64,000 nucleotides of DNA from Lophius americanus (taxonomy: Eukaryota > Chordata > Actinopteri > Lophiiformes > Lophiidae). The number at the start of each line of letters is the position of its first letter. Positions within the stretch are counted from its first letter, which is position 1. The position numbers were made by a program, and so were the translations under genes. The notes below the pieces were generated by a model. The model was not told where the DNA came from. It saw only the letters and a list, made by a program, of their open reading frames with translations, and searched no databases. Location: NCBI GenBank assembly GCA_037951165.1, contig JBBDHG010000098.1:124001-188000 (forward strand), read 5' to 3'. Of this stretch, positions 22,281 through 39,985 are shown in pieces.

Positions 22281-22837
22281 CCTGTATTTGCTGGTTCACG
22301 ACATCGCTGTCAATACAAATTCCCAGTTTAGACTGCAAAAAAAAAAGTTTGGGCGCCCCGTTTTCAGTGTGAGGAGAGGATTCCACTTGCGTTGTATGAG
22401 TGATGCAGTAACACAGTCCTATAAGGTGAGATAGGCAGTAGAGCTGAAAACTGTTCCTCTTCCTCCTGGAAAGCACTCTGGCTGTTTCTGATCGGTCAAT
22501 GTTACTAGAAATAAAAAGATTAGCTCTTGTTACAAGTCTTAAAGTTTTAAGAGATGTCTGCTGAGGTTGTTTGCTGATGCTGCCCTCACGCAACAGAAAA
22601 ACCTGAAGACGATTAAATAAAAAGTTAACTTAAAGGTGAGCCAACCTCCAGGATCTTCAGAAGCACAGATTCATGGATTGCCTTTAGACAATTTATTTCC
22701 TTTCCCATGTCCTAGTGTAGCAGGAGAAATATTGCAGACGCACACATGGACGTGCACTGACTTAACACTTCAGCCTGGTAACGTGAATTCTATTCTTCCA
22801 CAGAGGTTTATCGGTAGAGAAAACACCGCATCGGCAT
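22281..22837. other. Unassigned sequence
   Basis: A 109-codon minus-strand open frame lies here without motifs. Confidence 0.45.
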
Positions 22838-22935
22838 AAAATATGAAAATGATCCATGAAATAGTTTTTTTGCGTTATCACGTTAAAACAGAAGGATCTG
22901 TGGCGGCGGCAATGACTATTCGATGATATTGCATA
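22838..22935 (+). repeat. CCCTAG modular repeat, copy 4 (right end only)
   Basis: Shows AAAATGATCCATGAAATAG, TTATCACGTTAAAACAGAAG, GATCTGTGGCGGCGGCAATG and a decayed ATTCGATGATA hairpin. Confidence 0.75.
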
Positions 22936-24289
22936 TAATTATCCATTTAAACAAATGTTAAGGTGGTGTGTGAAGCACATCTAGCCAAGAATGTTAACAG
23001 TCAGCCATTGTTGGTTGTGTGTGAGCAGCCCTTCAGTCTTGCTCAAACTAATCAAAGACTAAATGTTAAAAAGGAAATTTTGCAGATTGATTGATTGAGC
23101 CTGGAAGCCTAATCAGCTGTCTTGCAAACATTACGTAGGCAATGCATGGCCATTCAAAGCACCGCCGAGTTAAATAATATCAGTCACTTTCCCGAAGACA
23201 AACCACACACACACAGATGAAGCATCTGCATCTATAATGAAAAGGCTCGCAGTGAGCTCGCTGGCAGCATGATTGTATAATTGATTAAGGTATTTTAGAG
23301 GACTGGGCCATATCTATAATATGCCTGCTTTGTTAAATGAATATTATGGATTTTAATATGCGTAGTATATTTGGAAAGTTGGACAACCCCTAAGGCAGTT
23401 TGCCAAGAGGGAGGATCCCTCAATTTATGTTGTTTGATTAAATACTTGCTGAGAATTGTGCTGGTTTCATCTTCCAGGCGTTCTGTGCATTATAGGAATG
23501 TTAATGACTTTGGTTAAAACCTAGTAGATTTCATCCAAATATATAGTCTGCCTTAAGAAATTGATACAAGTTAAACATTTCAACTGAAATGTTTTATCTA
23601 ATAAAATGAACCGAGCTTCATCTAATGGATCCAAACTCCACATTTAAACTGCAAACGTTTGACGTGGATTTTTTTACAATACCTGATCAATAAAGGCATT
23701 CAACTACATGCTGGCGTTCACCTGGATTGGGTGGAGCGGTCGTCCCTCATCCATCGCCCTAGCATTCTCCTTTACACTGCGCAACAAACGACCCCCACCT
23801 GAACTGACTTGACTAGTATTTAATTGTTCCTTAATTACCATCAGGCAGAGAGAACACACTCTAGCTTGATCCATGAAATAAGTTTTTACGTGACATTTGA
23901 AGTGTTTAATGATTTCACCGGGCCTGGTGACTTTCCAGCTACAGACACTCGTCCACACACATGCAAAAATGTCATCTGTTCCTGATTCTCCTTCTCCAGT
24001 CCTCTCCCCGATCCGGCTGCTTTTCGTAAACTAAATGGTACTTTTGGTGGTGAGCAGTTGAAATAAAACATTAAAGTACAATTAATGAAAGCGCAGTCAT
24101 ATAGTATGAGCGCTTGGTGTAAGGAAATTGCAGTTATGTTGCGTTTTAATGTGTGAATACAATTCACGGCCTCTGAGGTTTATACACAAAGATGTCTCTC
24201 CTCCTCGTCTGGGCTGATCTGACTGCTCTGAAAAAGCTGCCTGATTCCCAGTCCAACTGTTCTCAGCGGGTGTACCCTCAGGCTCCGTT
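22936..24289. other. Unassigned sequence
   Basis: About 23140-23340 contains homeodomain-like ATAATTGATTAAGG and no repeats; it could be conserved non-coding DNA but only comparison would show it. Confidence 0.45.
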
Positions 24290-24318
24290 TACACACACAC
24301 ACACACCCACACACACAC
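24290..24318. repeat. (CA)n microsatellite, interrupted
   Basis: CA dinucleotides with two CCC interruptions. Confidence 0.9.
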
Positions 24319-24503
24319 CGTCTGCTTGAATTAAAGAAGGTACTGGGGTCTGCTCAGTACATTCTGGCTGTATCTCAACCACACTTCTGCAAGTTAGCCC
24401 TCAAGTCTCTGTGGCCCTTTCTCCCCCATCATCTACCCATTCAGTCGCCTCTCAGCCTCGCTGTCAGCATTTCTCATTACATTCCCCTCCTTCTTCTGCC
24501 TGA

Positions 24504-24506
<3 letters not shown>

Positions 24507-24537
<31 letters not shown>
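24507..24537. repeat. (TC)15 microsatellite
   Basis: Uninterrupted TC dinucleotides. Confidence 0.95.
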
Positions 24538-24539
<2 letters not shown>

Positions 24540-25345
24540 TCTCCTCTTCCCGCTTGCCCATTTCTGTGCCTTTGCAATATCCAGGCTTACAACACAGTGT
24601 CTGCTTCGCCTCAGCCCTCCAGCTCAGTCTTTGTGCCACAGAATCAGATACTAAGCCAGAATCCTCAGTTGAAACCTCCTTTTTATGCTTCGATTTATAC
24701 CTGAGTTATGCGTCTTATCTATATATTATTGCTCAAACTCCCAATAAGTAACAGACCGAGGGCAGGTATTCACAAAGCATGATTATTTTTGGGTTAGTCT
24801 CACAGACATAGAAATGCTATTATAGCACAAGTCAAGGGCTCGGCACGCAAAAATATCTTTCTTCGATATGTGTGCAGAATTTCTTCTCTCCCTGTTTGCA
24901 TTTCATGAAAAAGGAGACACAATTTATTGCACTAATGAAAATAAACTTCAGTTTGCAATTGAAAACTTTAAAATTGGCTTCAGCTTCCTGTGGTGCCTCT
25001 CTCAGGACAGGAAGTTGATGCTGTTCTGAGAGAAGCACTCTTGCGGATGAATTACGTTGGTTAAGATGTTTGCGGAAATCATTGCCTCACTCATAATGGA
25101 ATTGATAAAATGACGGAATTATTTAAATGTTCATATACCACAGTTAAATCAATAAAGTGTGGCGCTCTGGATGGAGTAACGCTGGGTTTGGTTATTAGGA
25201 GCTGAGGGGTGTTTTTTTAAGTACAAGTACTGTTGTAGTCCAGAAATCATGTCATCCTGTTTGATAAATGGATTTTAGATGATAATACTGCAGCACCATT
25301 TATAATACAATAACAGTCTTTTGTATCTCCTAAGTTACTTTTGCC
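24538..25345. other. Unassigned sequence
   Basis: No supported feature. Confidence 0.5.
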
Positions 25346-25385
25346 AATAATAATAATAATAATAATACATTTAATTTATAATGCA
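25346..25385 (-). mobile_element. LINE/SINE 3' tail with (AAT)n
   Basis: TACATTTAATTTATAATGCA preceded by AAT repeats is the reverse complement of the tail that ends the L2-type LINE at 61424. It directly abuts the 122-bp inverted duplicate. Confidence 0.6.
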
Positions 25386-25507
25386 CTTTCTTCCCACATG
25401 AAAGCGGCACCATCTCACATTGCATTAGGGTGTCTATAAATTAAAGGGAACATGCATACAAATATTCTACTCAAAAACCGCCTGCTCTGGAACATGTGCA
25501 TCGCTGG
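25386..25507 (+). repeat. 122-bp inverted duplicate, copy 1
   Basis: Every base matches the reverse complement of 29276-29397. It begins CTTTCTTCCCACATGAAAGC and ends GTGCATCGCTGG. Identity stops sharply at both edges. No family is recognised. Confidence 0.95.
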
Positions 25508-25651
25508 ATATATAAATAATATATATTTTTCCTCACCGAGAATTTTGTTTCATTGTTTCTTTCCCATTTCTTAGTAAACATCTGAAAATGTTTATAGTCA
25601 ATATAATTTGATCGAGAGAAGGCTCGAGAACTGTGGAAGAAGTTATTCGTG

Positions 25652-26190
25652 GATATTATAGAATCGGCATCGCCGCCACCTCATATCCTTCGTTTTAACG
25701 TGATAATTCAAACTATTTCATTGATAATTCTCAAATTTGAGACCCACAGACACCTTAGGGCGAGGAAGAACTGGTTTTGGGGTCAGACACCAGGGGGACA
25801 TTTATCTGTAAAAGCTTTCATGCTATAATTTCTCAACTGTTGTTCTTATTAGGTCAAAATATATGCAAATGATTGAACTGGACAGGATGTATCCTTTAGT
25901 CATAGTTCATATCTTCAGACATAACTTCCTAACTTGCCCTGCGATGAACTTGCGACTTCCCCAGGGTGTACCCTGCCTCACGCCCGATGTTAGTTGGGAT
26001 AGGCTCCAGCCCCCCGTGACCCTGAACAGGATAAGCGGTAGATAATGAATTAATGAATAACCTCCTAGCTGTTGGTCCGATTTAGTGCATATAAATTGAC
26101 TCCATCTTGCAGAAATTATATTTTATTCACTAAGGATAATTTTTTTTGATGAAAAACAGTTTTCCAGATCTAACTTCTAGTTAGAATTTA
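25652..26190 (-). repeat. CCCTAG modular repeat, copy 5 (interrupted)
   Basis: Minus-strand right end (CATCGCCGCCACCTCATATC near 25668), then module Q (GGCGAGGAAGAACTGG near 25759), P-like pieces (ATAATTTCTCAACTGTTG near 25824) and CCAGATCTAACTTCTAGTTA near 26165. A 5'-truncated SINE is inserted at 25935-26056. Confidence 0.75.
25935..26056 (+). mobile_element. 5'-truncated SINE (family 1) with target duplication
   Basis: Contains CCAGGGTGTACCCTGCCTCA, GGGATAGGCTCCAGCC and CCTGAACAGGATAAGCGGTA, the 3' half of the SINE at 28929. Flanks ATAACTTCCTAACT (25921-25934) and ATAACCTCCTAGCT (26057-26070) match 12 of 14, consistent with LINE-driven insertion into copy 5 of the modular repeat. Confidence 0.8.
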
Positions 26191-26815
26191 GGAATCAGGA
26201 TAAAGAAGCGGATCCAGAGGAATGCACTCTCCCACCATTAATGGGCATTTTTCTACTTTTGCCAAACGGCCGTGTGGAAGCTTAAGTCAATATTGATCGA
26301 TTTTTTTTTTACCTGTTGACTCTGCCTTTACAGTATTCTTCTTAGAGCAATGTGTTCTCCTGGAAATTTCATTATTGTGGTTAGGAGTTTGTTTTCAATT
26401 GGAAACAAGTGGACGGACCCCGAAGAAGAGTTGAGTAAAAGGTTAATTGCGACTTGGCAGAAGTGATGGAGCTGACGAAGGCAGCAAGCAGAGAGGCGGT
26501 GAAGTGTGGTGATTCCCAGAGTGAGACAGACGCTTACGGCGGTTTGCTGTGGTTGCACACACTGGCAGCTAGCAGCGGTAATCTAGGCACAAGAAACGCC
26601 CCTACGAAAACAAGATGAGAGAAAAAAAACAGAAGGAGATAAAATCTAGTAACAGAGCGTCCAAGATAGTTGGGGGCGGACAAATACAGCGACGTGTGGA
26701 AGAGAAGGTTCTACTGGGACTAATGAGTAGATTGTTTGGAGATTGTCCAGGTGCCAAAAAAAAACAAAAACGCACACACCACCCACTCTTGGAAAATATA
26801 TTTTGCTTTGTTATA

Positions 26816-26817
<2 letters not shown>
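26191..26817. other. Unassigned sequence
   Basis: No supported feature. Confidence 0.5.

Positions 26818-26905
<88 letters not shown>
26818..26905. repeat. (GT)44 microsatellite
   Basis: 88 bp of uninterrupted GT, a sequence type able to adopt Z-DNA. Confidence 0.98.
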
Positions 26906-26910
<5 letters not shown>

Positions 26911-27509
26911 TGAAATACTGGTGGAACTGAAACGTGCTGGTCAGACGCTGAAGAGACAAGAATCAGGATCAAACGGGTGAGCATACAAAACCCACTCCTC
27001 AGCAAGAACCGATTTGTTCTTACTGTGTATAACTGGTGATTGGGTGAAGAGGCGCTGACGAGTCCATACTGTGGAGACCAGGTGGATTTGATTAGTTGCT
27101 TGGCAGCAGTTGATCAGGAGAAAATGAGGCGGGAAGGAGCTGACTGAGCACACCTGCCATCCACAACCTGTAACAGCAGACAGGAAACAAAGGTGAGGAG
27201 AGGAAGGAGAGTTGCCAATTCGGTCAATTAAAGCAGCGGTGTGGTCAGAACTGGCAAAAGTACTCCGATTCCTAACTCATGAAGAAGTACAGTTTGGTTA
27301 AGATCTGTTTTAATATTGATAAAGCATACAGTGATGCAGAGTAAGAATAATCTACTGAAGTCATGAGTCTGCTTTGAAAATATAAGGAGTAGAAAGCATA
27401 GATAATTATATTACAATGTAGGGTTTGAAAGTCAAAATCATCACCCTTAAGTCTGACGACCAGATGTAAGTATAGTAAAATAACAAACAAATTAAATCTA
27501 TGAATATGA
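26906..27509. other. Unassigned sequence
   Basis: GATTGGGTGAAGAGGCGCTGA to CCAGGTGGATTTGATTAG (27037-27097) has the flavour of a fish repeat, but no ends were found. Confidence 0.4.
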
Positions 27510-27764
27510 ATGAAATTTGCTGGAGGCAAGGCCGTTGTTCAGTGCTCTGAGGAAATGAATTCACCTCCAGTGAGTAAGTACTCGGCTGGGCTTCAGGCGA
27601 GTCTGAAGGCCGACACCAGCCAGCCCACAGCCGATGGTGGTCCTACTCGCCACCAGACGGCGAAAAGAGTCTGCAGGGTTCACAGTCTGAACGGGTTGAC
27701 CCGCCTTCTGGCTGACAAGATGCTGTTTGAGCGTCTCAAACGAAGTGCTTCTGTTTACGTCTGA
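27510..27764 (+). other. Unrecognised GC-rich open frame, 84 codons
   Basis: Starts MKFAGGKAVVQCSEE and ends LLADKMLFERLKRSASVYV. It is clearly richer in GC and CpG than the flanking AT-rich DNA, and the C-terminal half looks like a basic amphipathic helix. No domain is recognised, there is no clear promoter, and the length is within chance range for GC-rich sequence. It could be a single-exon remnant of a transposon or a retrocopy. Confidence 0.2.
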
Positions 27765-27860
27765 GGGCAGCCATCAGCAACCGACCGCTGATCCCGTAAG
27801 ATCCGTTAATATTGGGCATGAGAACGGCAGGATTAATGACAGTGGTGAGACCACCTACCT

Positions 27861-27910
27861 GTCACCACTGCAGGGGGGTGGTCACCACTGCAGGGGGGTG
27901 GTCACCACTC
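27861..27910. repeat. 20-bp tandem repeat, 2.5 units
   Basis: GTCACCACTGCAGGGGGGTG occurs twice without change, then nine more bases of a third unit. Each unit carries a G6 run. Confidence 0.95.
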
Positions 27911-27915
27911 TACGG

Positions 27916-28928
27916 ATAACCAATCACTGCTAATTAGATACATGGCAAAAGAAAGAGCCTCAGTCTGAGCAACTGATAGCAAAGGAGACTCTAACAAGCT
28001 GTGAAGATTATGTAATTATTCACAGAATTTCTTTTTTTATGTTTCTTATATTGGTGGTTGGGAGGCATTGGCATTGGTTTGTTCCAAAATTACTCTGCCC
28101 ATAGTGTAAATATTAGTTTATTTATGAATTGTATAAGATCAGATTTCTAACAAATCACATGAGATCAAACAGTCATAATAAAATTATAAATATTATAAAA
28201 TGGAAATCGAGCAAATTAGGGTTTTTTTTCTTAAGAGATTGTTCTTGTATATCAAATGTATATTAATTTATTAAATCTAATTTTAAGCATCAAGTATGAT
28301 ATAAAAATTAGATGAGATGATATAATTTATTCATCCCAAAGTAGGGGAACACTAATAATACGTACAAACTCTTAAGAGAATGGTTGAAGGATAACACCAG
28401 CACACAATGATTCAACATTACCATTAATGCTGCCACATCTTCATACAAAGAATAGATTGCACGGAAGATGAGGATATTGCACACCTTTGTTGTAAAGACT
28501 GAACAGAAATGCTCAACACTTAACTGGAGCTCCTCTTACAGGCTGCACCACTTCCAGAGGAAAAAATAGAAAAAAGGATGAATTGTGTGTGCGTTGATGG
28601 GCCACTGTTGAAAATGGATGTTTATGTTCATGAGTAGAAGGAGTATAAATTATCCATATCACTTGCAGGAACTTTATCGAGAAGTAATTGGTGGAGTTTC
28701 CTTTTTTCCCAAACATTTGAATTGTGGTTTGATTGTATTGTCAGCTGATCTCTTGCAGTCCCTTGAGATCCTTTTTTTTTTTTTAAACTTGTGCACACCA
28801 GATTATTTTGTTGCTTTTAAGCATCAGTTGATGGACAAAGCCAGCATTGACCTTAAGGTGGGCTTCACTTTCCTTGTAGGTGAAAAAAGTTTTAGACTCT
28901 GATGGCTTAAGTGTTAGAAACTACCTTT
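27916..28928. other. Unassigned sequence with a short LINE tail
   Basis: About 28310-28350 (ATTTATTCATCCCAAAGTAG) is the reverse complement of a LINE tail like that at 8735. Otherwise AT-rich with nothing supportable. Confidence 0.45.
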
Positions 28929-29262
28929 GAAGGCAGCTTGTTGGCGCAGTGGTTAGTTCTGCTGCCTCACAGGAAAAAGGTACCAGGTTCAAATCCGCCA
29001 CTGCTGACCATTTTTGCATGTTCTCCCCGTGTCTGTGTGGGTTCTCTCCGGGAACTTGGCTTCCTCCCACAGTCCAAAAACATGCAATATAACTGAATTG
29101 ATGACGCTAAATTGCCGTAGGAGTAAAATTGAGCGTGAGTGCTTGTCTGTCTCAGTTTTAGCCCTCTGAAGAACTACCTAACTTGCCTCTCGTTCAATGC
29201 CCACTGGGATAGGCTCCAGCCCCTGCAACCCTGAACAGGATAAGCAGTTACGGATAGTTCTT
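28929..29262 (+). mobile_element. tRNA-promoter SINE (family 1), best copy
   Basis: Has a polymerase III type 2 promoter: A box TGGCGCAGTGG at 28942-28952 and B box GGTTCAAATCC at 28986-28996, 33 bases apart as in a tRNA. The body follows with TGTTCTCCCCGTGTCTGTGT, TTCCTCCCACAGTCCAAAAA, CTAAATTGCCGTAGG and GGATAGGCTCCAGCCCC, ending AACAGGATAAGCAG. Other window copies lack an intact head. The 122-bp inverted duplicate starts 14 bases downstream. Confidence 0.85.
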
Positions 29263-29275
29263 TCAGTACTGCAGA

Positions 29276-29397
29276 CCAGCGATGCACATGTTCCAGAGCA
29301 GGCGGTTTTTGAGTAGAATATTTGTATGCATGTTCCCTTTAATTTATAGACACCCTAATGCAATGTGAGATGGTGCCGCTTTCATGTGGGAAGAAAG
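29276..29397 (-). repeat. 122-bp inverted duplicate, copy 2
   Basis: Perfect reverse complement of 25386-25507. It lacks the AAT tail that borders copy 1 and instead lies next to the SINE. Confidence 0.95.
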
Positions 29398-30242
29398 CTC
29401 CTCTATGTACCCTGTCTGGCTTTCTGTCTGTCTCCTCTATATCTCCAGCACTGATCCTCTACCTGCAAAGCTCTGACTTGGGAGAACGGCGAAAGGGCGG
29501 GAGAGTATTTCAATTCTAAGCTGGCTTTTGGGAATATGACATGAATTTGAATCTTCTCGGTTTCCCCCTCAGCTTGTCGGTCTGTGTTTTGCATGCAAAC
29601 ATGCCTTTTCCGGGGGCATGTATGCATGCTAGTGGTGGCCAGCTGCTCAGTCAAGTAAGACAGTACGCCCAACTATATCCAACAGTCTTTAAAATCTCCC
29701 CTGGGATTCTCTGACACAGGTTTGTCAGCCAGAACCTTTACACACATACACATACACAGACTGTGTTCAATCTTTCATGGTCTGTATATTCTGTCCCAAC
29801 GTGTACAGTATGTTTTCCTTTGTATGTTTATCCGGCTTGAACAAGCCCGTCTGAGAAGATTAAACCTTCACTTCTGGCTCGCTGTGTCTTTTTTTGCCTC
29901 ACTGGAGCACGTGCTTATCCACTTGTGTGGCTGACACTTTACAGAAGAAATGCCCACATGACAGACAACACTTGAGCCTCTGTCAATGCTGCCTAGGTAA
30001 TTAAACCTTCAAATCCATCAATAGAGAATGCAGGTGGTGAGCAGAGTATTTATTTCTGTTTTATTGATGCATAGGCTCCCAGGGGTAAACAGCATGGCAG
30101 GTACAATAGCTGGGAGAGAACAGATGGGCTTCCTGAAATCACACACATAAACAACCGTCACACAATTGTGGAGCTCTTGTGATTTGACGGGCACACCCAA
30201 GAAACACATCAAAATCCTGAGATTAAAGTAGGCCCATGCTGA
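29398..30242. other. Unassigned sequence
   Basis: No supported feature. Confidence 0.5.
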
Positions 30243-30582
30243 CATCCCTGACGGTAATGGTATGTCCCCAAAAAGTCCCCTATCCCTGGCGTTGTACAAC
30301 CAAAACTCCCTGTTGTTGAAGCTCCCCCTAGTGAGTAAAATATGATTTATTAGTATAAAATATGATAGATCTCATGGAGTTGATTCATATGCGCGAAAAT
30401 TCGGACTAAATTGGGCCAGTAATTAAGTTATGTATGAAAAACAGTATTTTCATAAAAAACTCTCCCTAGTGAGTAAACTAAAATGACCTATTAGAGTAAA
30501 AAACGGCATATACGATATATATCTACGTAAGTGGATTCAAATGCACAAAATTTGGATTAGATGGGACCATTGTTTATTATTG
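30243..30582 (+). repeat. CCCTAG modular repeat, copy 6
   Basis: The left terminus (ACGGTAATGGTATGTCCCC, then CCCCTATCCCTGGCGTTGTA) is followed by two P modules (GCTCCCCCTAGTGAGTAAAA near 30321, CTCTCCCTAGTGAGTAAAC near 30461). Module Q and the right end are missing. Confidence 0.85.
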
Positions 30583-38067
<7,485 letters not shown>

Positions 38068-38634
38068 TCATCTCCGACAGCAAGGGTATATCTCTGAAAA
38101 GTCCCTAATCCCCTGCGTCATACATGAAATTCCCCTGAGTGACTAAACACATTCAAAGCTAAAGTTTACACCAGTGTTGAAATCATACCAACCAACATTT
38201 TTCCAAAATCAATCCAGTTCTTCCTGGCATTTCATTCTATCTATTATTGGAAAATAATCCATGAGATAGTTTTTTGGTTTATGTATGGATAAGAGTGTCC
38301 GTATGTAAAAAGCTCCCCCTACTGAGTAAAATATGAACTACCAGAGTAAAAAGCACAATATTCCTCCACTACATTAATAATCACCACATTTGGACTTAAT
38401 GGGAATTATAAATTATGGCCCAAAAAACGTTTGTATATAAAGCCCCCCCCTAGTGTCAGATATATATGACCAATTTTTTCCCAAAGTCAATCCAGTTCTT
38501 CCACAAATTAAGGTCTATGTGGATATGACATTTTAAAATGATTCATGAAATAGTATGAGTTATTACTTAAAACTGGAGAATCTGCAGTGGCGGCAGCGAT
38601 GATGACCCCATAATATCCCCGACTTTTCGGGGGT
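38068..38634 (+). repeat. CCCTAG modular repeat, copy 7 (both ends)
   Basis: Left terminus TCATCTCCGACAGCAAGGG, then AATCCCCTGCGTCATACA. Modules run Q (CAATCCAGTTCTTCCTGGCA near 38211), P (GCTCCCCCTACTGAGTAAAA near 38312), Q (CCCCCCCTAGTGTCAGATAT near 38444). The right end has GCAGTGGCGGCAGCGATGAT and the hairpin TATCCCCGACTTTTCGGGGG at 38614. Length 567 bp, one of two copies with both termini. Confidence 0.9.
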
Positions 38635-39654
38635 ATGATGACACAGGATTGTGTGCTGGTAACAACATTACCATCAGTAAATCACCTCTCATTTAAATTC
38701 TTCTTTTTTCAAATTGCTGAGCCCAAAAACTGATTGTCAGGTGTTTTAAAAGCAGGACCTTGAACTATTCTCATGGGAGAAACAAGACAGACTTAAGTGA
38801 TTTGTGATTAAGAGTGATTTATGGTGTTATCCGTCTGCCACCTCACCCAGTTGCACTCTATTGCTTCTATCAACTCTTTTCTACCTTTCAACTCAATATT
38901 TCCTCTCAGCCTCGACCCCACGTTTAAATCTATTACTATCTGCTGCCTGGGGTCGTCTTTCACCTTATAAGTTTGTGGCCCACAAACCCACAAAAGTGCT
39001 TTGCGCTGTCTTTTCTGCACTCACTCCAACGCATTCTCCGTACGAGAGTCGTCCAGCCAGGCTTCTGAGAGGCATCTCTCTAAGTACGCTTTTCCATTAG
39101 GTCAAAACATAGAGCATGGAAGAATCCGTACCTGGTTGTAAGCGCTATGACTTTAGTTTCAGTTTCAGACACTAATGGTTTCAGGAGAGGAAGGAGGGCC
39201 ATTTCAAAGGCTATTGAGCTTAAATTAACAATTTCCTTTTAAAAGAGAAACCCAAGGCCAGGTTGATGTAAGATTGGACTTGATAGAGGTTTATTTATTT
39301 TGCATTAAATAGACTCAACTACACCTGAAGCTCTCAGCTCTTAGTTTGTCTTTTGATTTGTTGATGTTTATTTACTTTTTTAACTGGAAACTCAAATTCA
39401 TCCCGGTGACAGGTTGGAGTTCACTTTTTCAACGTGATAACACAGCGAGCATTACTTTTATGTGAGAGATGGCTGATGCTGCCTGCATGATCTGACAGTT
39501 AACTGCTTCACTGTTTATGCCTTTCTTGGGACATAGAAGTTGTTTTGTGAGACTAAAGATCAATTTGGGTAGAGAGATATCAGAACGAGGCAGAATCAAA
39601 GAATTGGAATGTAAATATTTACAACTTTATAAGGTTTCTTTAATAATCTTTTTA
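38635..39654. other. Unassigned sequence
   Basis: No supported feature. Confidence 0.5.
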
Positions 39655-39985
39655 CAACTTTGGGTAGTTCTCATTTCAATGAAAAACAGTGGTTTTCGTA
39701 GAAAAGCACCCTCTAGTGAGTAAAATATGAAGTCTTAGGGTAAAATACAATCTATAAAAAATCCATATACTTGATTTGGTTCATATGCACTGAATTTTGA
39801 TTAAATTGGACCAACAGTTGAGAAATTATGGCCTGAAAACGTTTTGGAAAAGCTCCCCTTGTGTCAGAAACATACAACTGACCTTTCCCAAAATTGCCCA
39901 AATTCTTCTTCGCACTAAATTCAATGTGAGTCTAACATTTCAAAATGATCGATGACGTAGTTTTTGAGTTATCACGTCAGTCAAA
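39655..39985 (+). repeat. CCCTAG modular repeat, copy 8
   Basis: One P module (CACCCTCTAGTGAGTAAAAT near 39708) and one Q module (GCTCCCCTTGTGTCAGAAAC near 39852, AAAATGATCGATGACGTAG near 39942), ending TTATCACGTCAG. Both termini are absent. Confidence 0.8.

Noticed and set aside
26720..27005. Long THTHTH and VCVCVC open frames
   Set aside because: They are translations of the (GT)44 microsatellite, not genes.
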